A model generated the notes under the pieces. The model saw only the letters and a list, made by a program, of their open reading frames with translations. It was not told where the DNA came from and did no database searches. This document shows, one piece after another, positions 51,258 through 59,967 of a stretch of DNA of 64,000 nt. Both the position numbers and the translations under genes were made by a program. Positions within the stretch are counted from its first letter, which is position 1, and the number at the start of each line of letters is the position of its first letter. The stretch is from Treponema sp. (GTDB taxonomy: Bacteria; Spirochaetota; Spirochaetia; Treponematales; Treponemataceae). The stretch is taken from assembly GCA_024400915.1 (NCBI GenBank), contig JAKSLX010000016.1:9262-73261 (forward strand), written 5' to 3'.

Positions 51258-52682
51258 ACCTGCGGTTCTATATACAAGTTTTCCCCAAATACGGCCAAGG
51301 ACATTTTGTCTTTGGCTTTTTCTGTCTGCTACAAGAGGTATGGTTCTTAAAGTTTTCCCTTCAAGGCTGTAGGTAAGGGTTCCAAGCTCCTGTCCGCATT
51401 CAATCTGTCCAAAGAGGTATGATGGAATGTTTGCAGTAACATGTATTTTTGAGGCTGCATCTTCCGGTGAGGATCCGGTAATGTAAGGGACTGAAAATCT
51501 TTCATCTACTGCAGGTATGAGCCTGATGCTTTTTTCATAGGAACCGGAAAGGCCTACAACAAAAGAATGTTCCGTCCCTTCAGGAATGTAAGGGGCAAAT
51601 TTACCGAAGGCAAATTCCATCAGTGTAGTTCCGTCAAGAACTCTGTATTTGTTACCCTGAACACTGCCTTTGCCAGGTCCCTTCATCGTGATGGACAGAA
51701 ATCTTCTCTTTCCTCTTTGGGCAGTAAGGGCAAGATTGTATCCGCTTTCATAGATGAAGCCAGTCTTGAGCCCATCGCAGCCGTCAAGAATTCCGAGGAG
51801 TTTGTTTGTGTTGTATTGGATGACTGCGTCCGAATCCCCTTTTTCTCTTTGATCCAATGGAAGGTTTTTTTCAAGGGGGTACATGAGGACTTTCTGACTG
51901 TGGTAGTCATCGATTGCTTCCGGAAAATCCCTGATGTAGATTCTGCAGAATGAAGCAAACTCACGTGCTGTTGTAATATTTTCTTCACTGTATCCGCTGG
52001 ATTCTACGAAATGTGTTTTCTTAAGACCAAGGTTTCTGATGACTCTGTTCATTCTTTCAACAAAGGAATCCATGTCCTTGCATACATAGTTTGCAACTGC
52101 AATGGAAGCATCGTTACCACTTGCAATTGCAAGGCCAAGCAAAAGTTCTCGTAAGGTTACTTTCTGTCCTTCTCCAAGAAACATGATGGAAGCATCTGAA
52201 GGAAGGTTTTTTGCCCAGCTTTGAGGTGGAAGCGGAACTACATCGTCAAGGGAAACTTCTCCGTTTCTTACGGCTTCGTAGACAACATACATTTCAACAA
52301 GCTTGGTCATTGATGCAGGAGGTATTTCCATGTCTGCATTTTTTTCAAAAAGTACATTGCCTGTTTCCTGATCGATGATGATGGCGCTTTCTGCATTGAT
52401 GTCAAGGTTTGCAGGAATCGTGTGGTATGGAAGTGGCTTTACTATTGGGTCTGGGAAATTCTTTTCCATTGTGCTTTTAAAAAGTTCCGACTGCAGTTCA
52501 TTCAAATCCGCCGGATTTTTGGGACTCATGAGCCTGTGGACAGAAATCCCCAGGCATACAGTAAATACAGTCAGGAAAAGAAAAACCAAAGCAAGGACTG
52601 GAAGGAAAGGAACCTGCCGTTGCTTTGACTTTTTAGGTGCTGATTCATCATCAAAAAAATAATCTGGAGAAAAATTTTCCAT
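51249..52682 (-). CDS. D-alanyl-D-alanine carboxypeptidase (PBP5/6-like)
   Basis: 477 residues. N-terminal membrane anchor (~26-47), unlike the secreted form. Serine peptidase S11 motifs: SxxK Ser124-Lys127 (ASMTK), SGN 188-190, KTG 306-308. C-terminal beta-rich domain ~360-460. Removes the terminal D-Ala of peptidoglycan pentapeptides. Ends convergently with the propeller-NodB gene, with 9 bp of overlapping coding sequence. Confidence 0.93.
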   Translation of the reverse strand: MENFSPDYFFDDESAPKKSKQRQVPFLPVLALVFLFLTVFTVCLGISVHRLMSPKNPADLNELQSELFKSTMEKNFPDPIVKPLPYHTIPANLDINAESAIIIDQETGNVLFEKNADMEIPPASMTKLVEMYVVYEAVRNGEVSLDDVVPLPPQSWAKNLPSDASIMFLGEGQKVTLRELLLGLAIASGNDASIAVANYVCKDMDSFVERMNRVIRNLGLKKTHFVESSGYSEENITTAREFASFCRIYIRDFPEAIDDYHSQKVLMYPLEKNLPLDQREKGDSDAVIQYNTNKLLGILDGCDGLKTGFIYESGYNLALTAQRGKRRFLSITMKGPGKGSVQGNKYRVLDGTTLMEFAFGKFAPYIPEGTEHSFVVGLSGSYEKSIRLIPAVDERFSVPYITGSSPEDAASKIHVTANIPSYLFGQIECGQELGTLTYSLEGKTLRTIPLVADRKSQRQNVLGRIWGKLVYRTAGLF

Positions 52683-52687
52683 GTCTA

Positions 52688-53749
52688 CTAAACTCTGCTG
52701 CTTCTGTTTCTAAGTATCATGTCGGCAATAGTAATTGCAGTCATAGCTTCAATTACCGGAACAATACGTGGACAGAGGCAAACATCGTGTCGGCCTTCAA
52801 TGAGCATGTCACATTCGTTTCCGTTTATGTCTATTGTCTGCTGTTGCTGATAAATACTTGGAACTGGTTTTACTGCTGCACGGAAAACAAGGTCGTTACC
52901 GTTGGAGATACCGCCCAGAATACCACCAGCATTGTTTGTTTCAAATACAGGACCTTTTCTCATAAAGTCATTGTTTTCATAACCATTGCTGTCAGCTACG
53001 TCAAAACCTAGACCGAATTCAATTCCTTTTACGGCACCAATGGAAACAATGGCGTGAGCAAGGGCTGCATCAATCTTGTCAAAAACAGGTTCACCAAGGC
53101 CTGCCGGAAGTCCTTTCACGATGCATTCAACAATACCTCCGCAGGAATTTCCCTGTTTATGGTATTCTTCTATTTTTTGCTGCATGAGGATTGCGGCATC
53201 CTTGTCTGCGGCCCTTATCTGGTTTCTTTCTATTTCATCAAAGTCGACTTTTGTTCCTTCGATCCCAGCTGCTTTTTTTGTGTAGGCAATTACCTGAATT
53301 CCCATTGTTTTAAGGAACATTTTTGCAAAAGCTCCTGCTGCAACGCGAGCACAGGTTTCCCTTCCGCTTGAACGGCCACCACCTCTGTAGTCGCGGATTC
53401 CATATTTTTCATGGAAGGTATAGTCAGCATGACCAGGACGGAATTTATCCTTTATGTTGTTATAGTCAGAGGAATGCTGGTTGGAATTTCTTATGAGAAC
53501 GGCAATGGAAGTTCCAGTTGTTTCTCCTTCGAAAATGCCGCTGAGAACTTCGGCCTGATCTGCTTCCTTTCTGTTGGTAACTGCAGCGCTTTTTGCACCT
53601 GGTTTGCGTCTGTCCATTTCGTGTTGAAGAAAAGCTTCGTCAAAGGAAACGCCGGAAGGACATCCGTCAATGATGCAGCCAAGTCCTGCTCCGTGGCTTT
53701 CTCCAAATGTTGTAACCTTGAAAATTTCTCCGAATGTATTTCCGCTCAT
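52688..53749 (-). CDS. aroC: Chorismate synthase
   Basis: 353 residues from ATG 53749 (AGAGGAA upstream). Converts EPSP to chorismate using reduced FMN. GESHG, GRSSGRETCARVAAGA, GIEFGLGFD, NDFMRKGPV and RHDVCLCPRIVPVIEAM blocks are as in the family. The gene stands between a carboxypeptidase and the LuxR-type sensor. Confidence 0.96.
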   Translation of the reverse strand: MSGNTFGEIFKVTTFGESHGAGLGCIIDGCPSGVSFDEAFLQHEMDRRKPGAKSAAVTNRKEADQAEVLSGIFEGETTGTSIAVLIRNSNQHSSDYNNIKDKFRPGHADYTFHEKYGIRDYRGGGRSSGRETCARVAAGAFAKMFLKTMGIQVIAYTKKAAGIEGTKVDFDEIERNQIRAADKDAAILMQQKIEEYHKQGNSCGGIVECIVKGLPAGLGEPVFDKIDAALAHAIVSIGAVKGIEFGLGFDVADSNGYENNDFMRKGPVFETNNAGGILGGISNGNDLVFRAAVKPVPSIYQQQQTIDINGNECDMLIEGRHDVCLCPRIVPVIEAMTAITIADMILRNRSSRV

Positions 53750-53781
53750 AAAAATTCCTCTATATTTATAATGCAATGATT

Positions 53782-56061
53782 TTATCTGACTTTGTTGATT
53801 AACTCAACTCTGCTGTGAACTCCTGTCTTTTTGAAAATCTTCTTGTTGTGAGTTGCCACAGTCTGAGGGGAAATATTGAGCTCAAAAGCTATTTCCTTAT
53901 CACTTTTTCCTTCAATAATAAGAGTTGCAATTTCTTTTTCTCTTGTTGAAAAATCAAACTGGTCGAAAATATCTTTTATTATTGGCTGTGATTTTTCATC
54001 CTCTTTACTCTGAAGGATCGGAGCACTGGATTCTTCGGTTTTTTCTTTTCTTGTGACTTCAAGACTTTTGTTTTTTTCAAGGTCCTTGAATAGTCTCTGT
54101 GAATTGTCGGATATTTCAAAGGTGGTCTTGTCTGTTACGACCTTGATGCCTGAAGTGTCGCTCATTTTGTGAAAATGAAATTTGATTTTTGTACGGCAGC
54201 TTTCTTTTAGAGGACTGATTTCCATTGTGCAGCCGTAAATTTTCGAAAGCTCGTTTAAGAAGTCAAAATATGAAATTTCATTCAGTGCATTTGTGATGGT
54301 TTCCGGTGAATCCATGGTGTCTGCATCAAATCTGTTTGCAATCGTCATTGTGAAAAGATCGTCTTCTTCCTCTTCAATGTAAATTGAAATTTTAGAATTT
54401 GGTTTAGACAGTGAAATTATGGAAGTCGGTGTAATGATGAACAAGAGCTGCAATATTCTTGGATCTGCAGAAATTATAGTGTCATTTGCAATTGCAGTTG
54501 TAAGGGATGCTGTGCAGTTACATTCCTTTGCAACTCGCCGGATGGTCATCATGCAGCTGTTGAAAAAGTTAAGGAGGAGGATAGGTGTTTCCTTGATTTC
54601 TTCAGTACCTTCAAGAACTCTTACAGCAACCAGAAGGTCGTTGATTTTTGAAGATTCCCTTTTTATCAATTCAATATATTCAGCGTTGACTGCAGAGAAG
54701 TTCAGCTTTGAAAGAATGCAAGCAGAATTCAAAACTGAAGATGCAAGTTTTGCAATTGGTGTTGATACGGTATCGGTAAGCTTTTCGATTTTACTGCGGT
54801 TAAGGAATTTCATTTCCAGATTTTGATATTCTTTCTGAACATACTGAAACCTGATATTGAATCTTCGTCCGATTGTGTATAGCGGAGGAACAAACAGAAG
54901 AAGAAAACCAAGGGTTGAAGGTATCATTTCGTTTGGCTTGATAAATTCAGGAAGAGGCATGAAGGCATAATTTCTTACAATGATAATAAGCCTGAGCGCC
55001 GTACTGATTACAAAAACTGCAGTCCAGCAAAAAAATATTGATTTGTTTTCAGCGTTGTTATTGATGATGTTTTTTAGCAGTGTATAAATGATGAATATGT
55101 TCTGCATGATAGAGATGATTGTGCAACTGATGAAAAGAACAAGGTGAGAATCAATCGTTATGAGAAAAAGTATTTTTATAAGGCTCAGTTCTATGATGGC
55201 TATGAGTGGCTTAGAAATTGAACCCTTTATTTTAGCAACGAAACTGAAGTAATGTGCGCAGAATGCAATTGAAAGAATTCCAAAGCAATCAATGATGTAT
55301 TCCAATTTATCCGAGTTGTAACTTTCTGCTGTATGATTCCATAAAATTACCGGAATAATGTTTTTTGCCTGCATGGCTTTCAATATGTAAAAAAGTGCTG
55401 AGAAAGCAAGGAGTATGTATGCTGGATCTTTTAGCAGAATTCCAATAATAAGAATAAAGAAAAATATACATGCACCGATTCCCCCACTAAGGTAAAACCA
55501 TGAAAGAGATTTGGTCGTAGTTTTGAAAAGGGAATTGTTAGGGACTATTTTGACATTTATTGGATCTCCCCTGTGTGTACGCATTTTTGCTCTTACATGG
55601 ATGATATTGTTTTCTCCATAAAAATCTCTGATAATTGGAATTAATGGACAGGAGGTTATGTATGAAAGGTAGGTTTTGCTCAAGATTGGTTTCCAGGAAT
55701 CTCCTGATGATATGTAGGCTTCATGAAAATCAATGTAATCGGTGTCAATTAAAAGGGTGAAGGGTTCCCTGTTGAATTTCTCAGATTTTTCAATCTGAAT
55801 GTCCAGCCAGATAGTTCCATTATAGGCTCCAGGATAGTATGGGAATACTGCTTTCTGAAATACGTTTGCAGGAATGTCGCTACATTCCTGCTTGTTTGAA
55901 TCATCCCTAAAGATTTTTGCTTCAGATTTTATGCGGGTTGTATTTAAAACCTCTGAAGCTTCAATGAATTCTGAAGAGGATGATAAATTAGTTTTCCCAT
56001 AACAAAAAAATGGGACTATTGTGCATACTGCAAGGGTGAAAAATAGTCTGACCTTAAACAT
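53782..56061 (-). CDS. 7TM-DISM / pseudo-histidine-kinase / LuxR one-component membrane regulator
   Basis: 759 residues. Signal peptide (~1-22); 7TMR-DISMED2-like periplasmic domain (~40-180: FPYYPGAYNGTIWLDIQI, IHVRAKM); seven membrane helices (~190-400); a kinase-like region (~405-635) and a LuxR/GerE helix-turn-helix at 702-756 (FSTREKEIATLIIEGKSDKEIA in outline, SPQTVATHNKKIFKKTG). The DHp block reads TDTVSTPIAKL with Asp430 where the phospho-His belongs. The ATPase N-box lacks its Asn (DPRILQLLFIITPTS). It likely signals straight from membrane to DNA without phosphotransfer. Divergent from dapA; upstream DNA carries ATGGTAT words. Confidence 0.9.
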   Translation of the reverse strand: MFKVRLFFTLAVCTIVPFFCYGKTNLSSSSEFIEASEVLNTTRIKSEAKIFRDDSNKQECSDIPANVFQKAVFPYYPGAYNGTIWLDIQIEKSEKFNREPFTLLIDTDYIDFHEAYISSGDSWKPILSKTYLSYITSCPLIPIIRDFYGENNIIHVRAKMRTHRGDPINVKIVPNNSLFKTTTKSLSWFYLSGGIGACIFFFILIIGILLKDPAYILLAFSALFYILKAMQAKNIIPVILWNHTAESYNSDKLEYIIDCFGILSIAFCAHYFSFVAKIKGSISKPLIAIIELSLIKILFLITIDSHLVLFISCTIISIMQNIFIIYTLLKNIINNNAENKSIFFCWTAVFVISTALRLIIIVRNYAFMPLPEFIKPNEMIPSTLGFLLLFVPPLYTIGRRFNIRFQYVQKEYQNLEMKFLNRSKIEKLTDTVSTPIAKLASSVLNSACILSKLNFSAVNAEYIELIKRESSKINDLLVAVRVLEGTEEIKETPILLLNFFNSCMMTIRRVAKECNCTASLTTAIANDTIISADPRILQLLFIITPTSIISLSKPNSKISIYIEEEEDDLFTMTIANRFDADTMDSPETITNALNEISYFDFLNELSKIYGCTMEISPLKESCRTKIKFHFHKMSDTSGIKVVTDKTTFEISDNSQRLFKDLEKNKSLEVTRKEKTEESSAPILQSKEDEKSQPIIKDIFDQFDFSTREKEIATLIIEGKSDKEIAFELNISPQTVATHNKKIFKKTGVHSRVELINKVR

Positions 56062-56116
56062 ATCTTAAATTATAACCAAAGTTATTATAAAATCAATTAA
56101 AAAATACCCATATCAT

Positions 56117-56130
56117 GGTATAAAAATACC
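56117..56130. promoter_or_regulatory. Possible operator near the sensor gene
   Basis: Inverted repeat GGTAT-AAAA-ATACC; ATGGTAT recurs at 56137 and 56142. It lies 56 bp upstream of the sensor ATG. Which protein binds is unknown. Confidence 0.4.
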
Positions 56131-56146
56131 TAATTTATGGTATGGT

Positions 56147-56179
56147 ATGGAAGTTGCATCCACAAATTTGAGAGGGTAG
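56147..56179 (+). CDS. Very short leader ORF (MEVASTNLRG)
   Basis: Ten codons with stop TAG, between the ATGGTAT words and the repeats. No good Shine-Dalgarno is visible and no lysine codons occur, so it does not look like a lysine attenuation peptide. It is reported because a terminator follows on the same strand. Confidence 0.2.
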   Translation: MEVASTNLRG

Positions 56180-56211
56180 TATCTCAGTCATAAGGTTGAA
56201 AGAGACGGAAT

Positions 56212-56288
56212 AAATTATTTAAAAATGATGTAAAAATTATTTAAAAATGATGTAAAAAGCATTTAAAAAGCATTTAAAAATTGTTTCA
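56212..56288. repeat. Seven tandem 11-bp A-tract repeats
   Basis: Units in order: AAATTATTTAA, AAATGATGTAA, AAATTATTTAA, AAATGATGTAA, AAAGCATTTAA, AAAGCATTTAA, AAATTGTTTCA. Adjacent ends make A5 tracts spaced 11 bp, near one helical turn. Confidence 0.9.
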
Positions 56289-56297
56289 AAGACCTCC

Positions 56298-56330
56298 AAA
56301 AGAACTGGCTGATCGCCGGTTCTTTTTTTT
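56298..56330 (+). terminator. Strong plus-strand terminator before dapA
   Basis: AAGAACTGGC (56300-56309) pairs with GCCGGTTCTT (56315-56324) with one G-T pair around TGATC, followed by T8. No coding gene feeds it from the left, which implies a short non-coding transcript or leader. Confidence 0.85.
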
Positions 56331-56371
56331 ATCCTACGCAATTTATTAAAGAGATGCACTAAGTGAATTTA

Positions 56372-56400
56372 TTGATTTTTTCTATATAAAGTGTCATAAT
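56372..56400 (+). promoter_or_regulatory. dapA promoter
   Basis: TTGATT (56372-56377), 17-bp spacer, CATAAT (56395-56400). AGGAG then stands before the dapA ATG. Confidence 0.6.
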
Positions 56401-56435
56401 CTTGCAAAATTAAAATTAATTTTAGGAGTTCAATT

Positions 56436-57341
56436 ATGGCAGCAATTCACGGTGCTTACACAGCAATGATTACGCCGATGAACGCTGACGGATCTGTTGA
56501 TTACGACGGATTTGCCAAGAACGTTCAGTTTCAGTTGGATCAGGGAATTGACGGACTTTTGCCTTTAGGAACTACAGGTGAAACTCCAACCCTCACAGAA
56601 GATGAAGAAGACAAGATTATCGACATCGCAATAAAGCAGGTAAAAGAATTCAACTCAAAGAACGGCAAAGACGTCAAGGTAATGATAGGTGCAGGAAGCA
56701 ACTGCACATTGGATGCAGTCCGCTATGTTGAACGTGCAAAGGCAAAGGGTGCTGATTTTGCACTCGTTGTTACTCCATATTATAACAAACCAAGTGATGA
56801 AGGTATCTTCCGTCATTATGAAGCAGTTTCAAAGGTTGGAATCCCAATCGTTGTATACAACATTGCTGGACGCACAGGAAAGAACATTCCTACAGCAACC
56901 CTTGAGCGCATCGCAAAGCTCCCTAACGTTGTTGGCGTAAAGGAAGCTTCTGGAAATATCAACCAGATGATGGAAGTTATCGAAAAGATAAAGCTTGCAA
57001 ATCCTGAATTCAGCGTAATGAGCGGTGATGATGGACTTACACTTCCTTTGATGGCTGCAGGTGGAGACGGAATCATTTCCGTTGTTACAAACCTTGCTCC
57101 TGCTTTGGTTACTCAGATGGCTCACTACTGTCTCGACGGAAACTTTGTTGAAGCACGCAAGATTCATTACAGACTTCAGCCATTCTTCAAGGCAGCTTTT
57201 GTAGACGGAAACCCAACAAGCATCAAGTATGCTATGAACTACAAGAAGATGCCTGCAGGTGCTGTTAGACTTCCACTCGTAGAAGTTACAGACGCTGCAA
57301 AGAAGGTAATCGAAGACGCACTTGCAAAGTGTGGACTCTAA
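56436..57341 (+). CDS. dapA: 4-Hydroxy-tetrahydrodipicolinate synthase
   Basis: 301 residues. Condenses pyruvate with aspartate semialdehyde, first committed step to diaminopimelate and lysine. Schiff-base Lys169 in VGVKEASG, Tyr141 in VVYNIAGRTG, LGTTGETPTL near 44, VVTPYYNKPS near 111. AGGAG before ATG. It shares a transcript with asd, 25 nt downstream, which makes its substrate. Confidence 0.96.
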   Translation: MAAIHGAYTAMITPMNADGSVDYDGFAKNVQFQLDQGIDGLLPLGTTGETPTLTEDEEDKIIDIAIKQVKEFNSKNGKDVKVMIGAGSNCTLDAVRYVERAKAKGADFALVVTPYYNKPSDEGIFRHYEAVSKVGIPIVVYNIAGRTGKNIPTATLERIAKLPNVVGVKEASGNINQMMEVIEKIKLANPEFSVMSGDDGLTLPLMAAGGDGIISVVTNLAPALVTQMAHYCLDGNFVEARKIHYRLQPFFKAAFVDGNPTSIKYAMNYKKMPAGAVRLPLVEVTDAAKKVIEDALAKCGL

Positions 57342-57366
57342 TTATAATTAGGAAAAGGAAAATATT

Positions 57367-58473
57367 ATGGCAGAAAAAATTGCAGTAGGTGTTTTGGGCG
57401 CAACAGGTATGGTTGGCCAGAGATATATCAAGTTGTTGGAAAATCATCCTTTCTTCAAGGTAACATATGTCGCAGCTTCCCCAAGAAGTGCAGGTCAGGT
57501 ATACAAGAATGTTGTTGCTTCTAAGTGGCTCATTGGTGAAGACATTCCTGCAGATGTAGCAGACCTTGTTATTCAGGATGCAAATGATGCAAAGGCAGCA
57601 ATCGGAAAGTGTAAGTTTGTATTCAGCGCACTTGAGCTTCCAAAGAAGGAAGACATCAAGAATCTTGAAGAAGCATATGCAGCAGAAGGAATCCCAGTCG
57701 TTTCAAATGCATCTGCAAACCGCTGGACAGAAGATGTTCCAATGCTCATTCCTGAAATCAACTTCGCTCACCTTGATGTAATTGCAGAACAGAAGAAGCA
57801 CCACGGTTGGGACAAGGGATTTGTTGCAGTTAAGCCAAACTGCTCACTCCAGACATACATGATGCCTCTCCACGCCCTTATTCAGGCTGGATATCCAGTA
57901 AAGAGAATGATCGTAACAACACTCCAGGCAACATCAGGTGCCGGATATCCAGGTGTTCCATCATTTGACATGATCGACAACATCGTTCCATATATTGGTG
58001 GTGAAGAAGAAAAGACAGAAAAGGAATGCCTCAAGATTCTCGGAACTGTAAAGGACGGAAAGATTGAGAACGCAACACTTCCATTGGTATCTTCTACATG
58101 TACTCGTGTTCCTGTAATCGACGGACACACAGCATGTGTTTCTCTTGAATTCGATCTTCCAGAAGACAAGAAGCCTTCACTCGAAGAAATCAAGAGAGTA
58201 TGGGCAGCATACAAGTCTGTTCCACAGGAACTTGATCTTCCATCTTCACCAGAACAGCCAATCGTTTACCGTGAAGAAGAAAACCGCCCACAGCCACGCC
58301 GTGACCGTGAGACAGGAAAGGGTATGGCATGTGTAGTTGGACGCCTTCGCCCATGCAACGTATTCGACGTTAAGTTCGTAGCACTCAGCCACAACACAAA
58401 GCGCGGTGCTGCAATGGGTGGAATCCTCAACGCAGAACTTCTTAAAGTAAAAGGTTTTTTCGATAACCTCTAG
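57367..58473 (+). CDS. asd: Aspartate-semialdehyde dehydrogenase
   Basis: 368 residues, archaeal/fungal-type ASADH (GVLGATGMVGQRYI NADP loop; ASPRSAGQVYKN; catalytic Cys159 in KPNCSLQ; HTACVSLEF with active-site His). Reduces aspartyl phosphate to aspartate semialdehyde. Codon bias is strong, as for dapA. The two genes supply diaminopimelate for the cell wall. Element E3 begins 10 nt after its stop. Confidence 0.96.
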   Translation: MAEKIAVGVLGATGMVGQRYIKLLENHPFFKVTYVAASPRSAGQVYKNVVASKWLIGEDIPADVADLVIQDANDAKAAIGKCKFVFSALELPKKEDIKNLEEAYAAEGIPVVSNASANRWTEDVPMLIPEINFAHLDVIAEQKKHHGWDKGFVAVKPNCSLQTYMMPLHALIQAGYPVKRMIVTTLQATSGAGYPGVPSFDMIDNIVPYIGGEEEKTEKECLKILGTVKDGKIENATLPLVSSTCTRVPVIDGHTACVSLEFDLPEDKKPSLEEIKRVWAAYKSVPQELDLPSSPEQPIVYREEENRPQPRRDRETGKGMACVVGRLRPCNVFDVKFVALSHNTKRGAAMGGILNAELLKVKGFFDNL

Positions 58474-58483
58474 AAAGTGACTG

Positions 58484-58571
58484 CGAGTTCCGCCGTTTTT
58501 CCGAAGGAAAATTGGCACGGACGTGACAAAGGCGGAACTCGGGTTTTCAAAATCGCAAGGCGATTTTGAAA
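58484..58571 (+). repeat. Two-hairpin element E3 after asd
   Basis: CGAGTTCCGCC (58484-58494) pairs perfectly with GGCGGAACTCG (58531-58541) around a 36-nt loop. Three nt later TTTCAAAATCGC (58545-58556) pairs with GCGATTTTGAAA (58560-58571) with loop AAG. Stems differ fully from E1/E2 while the layout is the same. Confidence 0.85.
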
Positions 58572-58622
58572 TACGATTCTTCGGGCTGTTGTATTTTAAA
58601 ATGTTGCTGTTCTGTTCAAGTT

Positions 58623-59924
58623 CTAGAAATCGTACTGAACCTTTATGAAGGCTGTGCAAAGATCTTTGAATTTTCCGTAGGTTCCGTCTTTGGTCGGTCC
58701 TGGAAGAAAGTTGTAGGATCCTGCTGAGATCTTGAGTTGATCTGTTGCACTGTATTTTGCTTCAAGATTTATGGCGCTGTCAAAATCATTGAAAGCGATT
58801 ACACCGCCAAAAGAAAATTCCAGAGTTTCCTGAAGAAAAGTTCTGCTGATGCTGACTGTTCCGCCATGCATGAATGTGTGAGTCCTGTCAAGTTTTGAAA
58901 TTTCACCAGGGACTACATCGTAAAAATATTGGGCTGTTAAAGTCCAGCTGGAAGGCATCCAGTCAATTCCGGCAAGTCCCATGAACTGATTTTTTCTGAT
59001 GCTGTTTTTTCCTCCTGAAAGAATTGCTTCTGTGGATGACTGAAGATAGCGTTGAGGAAAACATGCATTTTCAATTCTCAAAACGGTTGAACCCATTGGA
59101 AACGCCGCATCAAATCCGATCATTGTCATTCTTTTGTATTCCCCGGTAATTGAAATGCCTGATGGAACTTTCATTCCAATAAGGTTGTTGAATGAAGTCT
59201 GCATTTCATAATTCAGTATTGGAGTCTTGTCAAAGCCGTAAAATCCATAGACAGAAATGTCGCACAAAGGAAGGTATGTGCTGGCTTTGATTCCGTATTC
59301 ACCATTCTGTATCCTGCATTCCGGTTTGTTCATCTGGCCGATTCCAACAGGAATTATAAGTTCATTGCCTGCCGTGGAAATTTTTGCGGTCTTTGGAATC
59401 AGGGCATCTCTAAGTGGATTGTCATCATCAAAAGGAAGTTTGTTTCCTCTGAATAACGGAACCCAGTATGTGTCGACAGTAAAGATTGATCCGGTAAAAG
59501 ATAATCTCGCTGCATTTACGGCAAGGGTATCGTCATCAAGAAAAAGAGATGTTGAGTCAGATGGAAAAACGGAATTTGTAATGTCGATTTCATCCGCCTT
59601 TCCCCATACAATTTTCTGCGAGCCAATTCTTATTCCCCAAAAAGAAGATGTATAGTCAAAATATGCTTCGCAAAGTTCTGGAGTGAACTTTTTCATCACG
59701 GCATCATATTCGACTTTGCCTTGTGCAAAAACTGTTCCGTTGCCTTTATATAATTCAATGGAAGCTGTTAAGTCTGTGTCTCCAATTGAAAGTTCTCCTG
59801 ATTTTTCCGATGTTGGAATATAGATTCCCCACATGCTGCTTATGTTTCCGGAGAACTTGTAGTCCTGGGCAAAAACTCCTGAAATGAGGATCAGAGAGAT
59901 TGCTGCTGATAGCATTTTTTTCAT
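58623..59924 (-). CDS. Outer-membrane protein of the RND export operon
   Basis: 433 residues from ATG 59924; GGTGGA lies 7 nt upstream and a GTG four codons earlier is less likely. Signal peptide 1-19 (GVFAQ). The rest is strongly beta, with alternating hydrophobic strands and a terminal aromatic (KVQYDF), as in outer-membrane barrels. It resembles DUF1302-type proteins found beside LolA-like and RND genes. Third gene of the operon; likely the outer-membrane partner or sensor of the RND pump. Confidence 0.8.
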   Translation of the reverse strand: MKKMLSAAISLILISGVFAQDYKFSGNISSMWGIYIPTSEKSGELSIGDTDLTASIELYKGNGTVFAQGKVEYDAVMKKFTPELCEAYFDYTSSFWGIRIGSQKIVWGKADEIDITNSVFPSDSTSLFLDDDTLAVNAARLSFTGSIFTVDTYWVPLFRGNKLPFDDDNPLRDALIPKTAKISTAGNELIIPVGIGQMNKPECRIQNGEYGIKASTYLPLCDISVYGFYGFDKTPILNYEMQTSFNNLIGMKVPSGISITGEYKRMTMIGFDAAFPMGSTVLRIENACFPQRYLQSSTEAILSGGKNSIRKNQFMGLAGIDWMPSSWTLTAQYFYDVVPGEISKLDRTHTFMHGGTVSISRTFLQETLEFSFGGVIAFNDFDSAINLEAKYSATDQLKISAGSYNFLPGPTKDGTYGKFKDLCTAFIKVQYDF

Positions 59925-59967
59925 ATAAAAATCCACCGATGAAAGTTATCGCTTTCACTTATTCCAG

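Larger units (their letters stand above)
56062..56435. other. Divergent gap with phased repeats and a terminator
   Basis: 374 bp between the LuxR-type sensor and dapA. It holds, in order: GGTAT-AAAA-ATACC (56117-56130) and further ATGGTAT words, a ten-codon ORF (56147-56179), seven 11-bp repeats (56212-56288), a plus-strand terminator (56298-56330) and the dapA promoter (56372-56400). It looks like a regulatory/ncRNA zone; no lysine riboswitch features were seen. Confidence 0.65.

Noticed and set aside
56100..56330. Lysine riboswitch before dapA
   Set aside because: The conserved AGAGGNGC, kink-turn and GAGG-type blocks of the lysine aptamer are absent, and the short ORF has no lysine codons.
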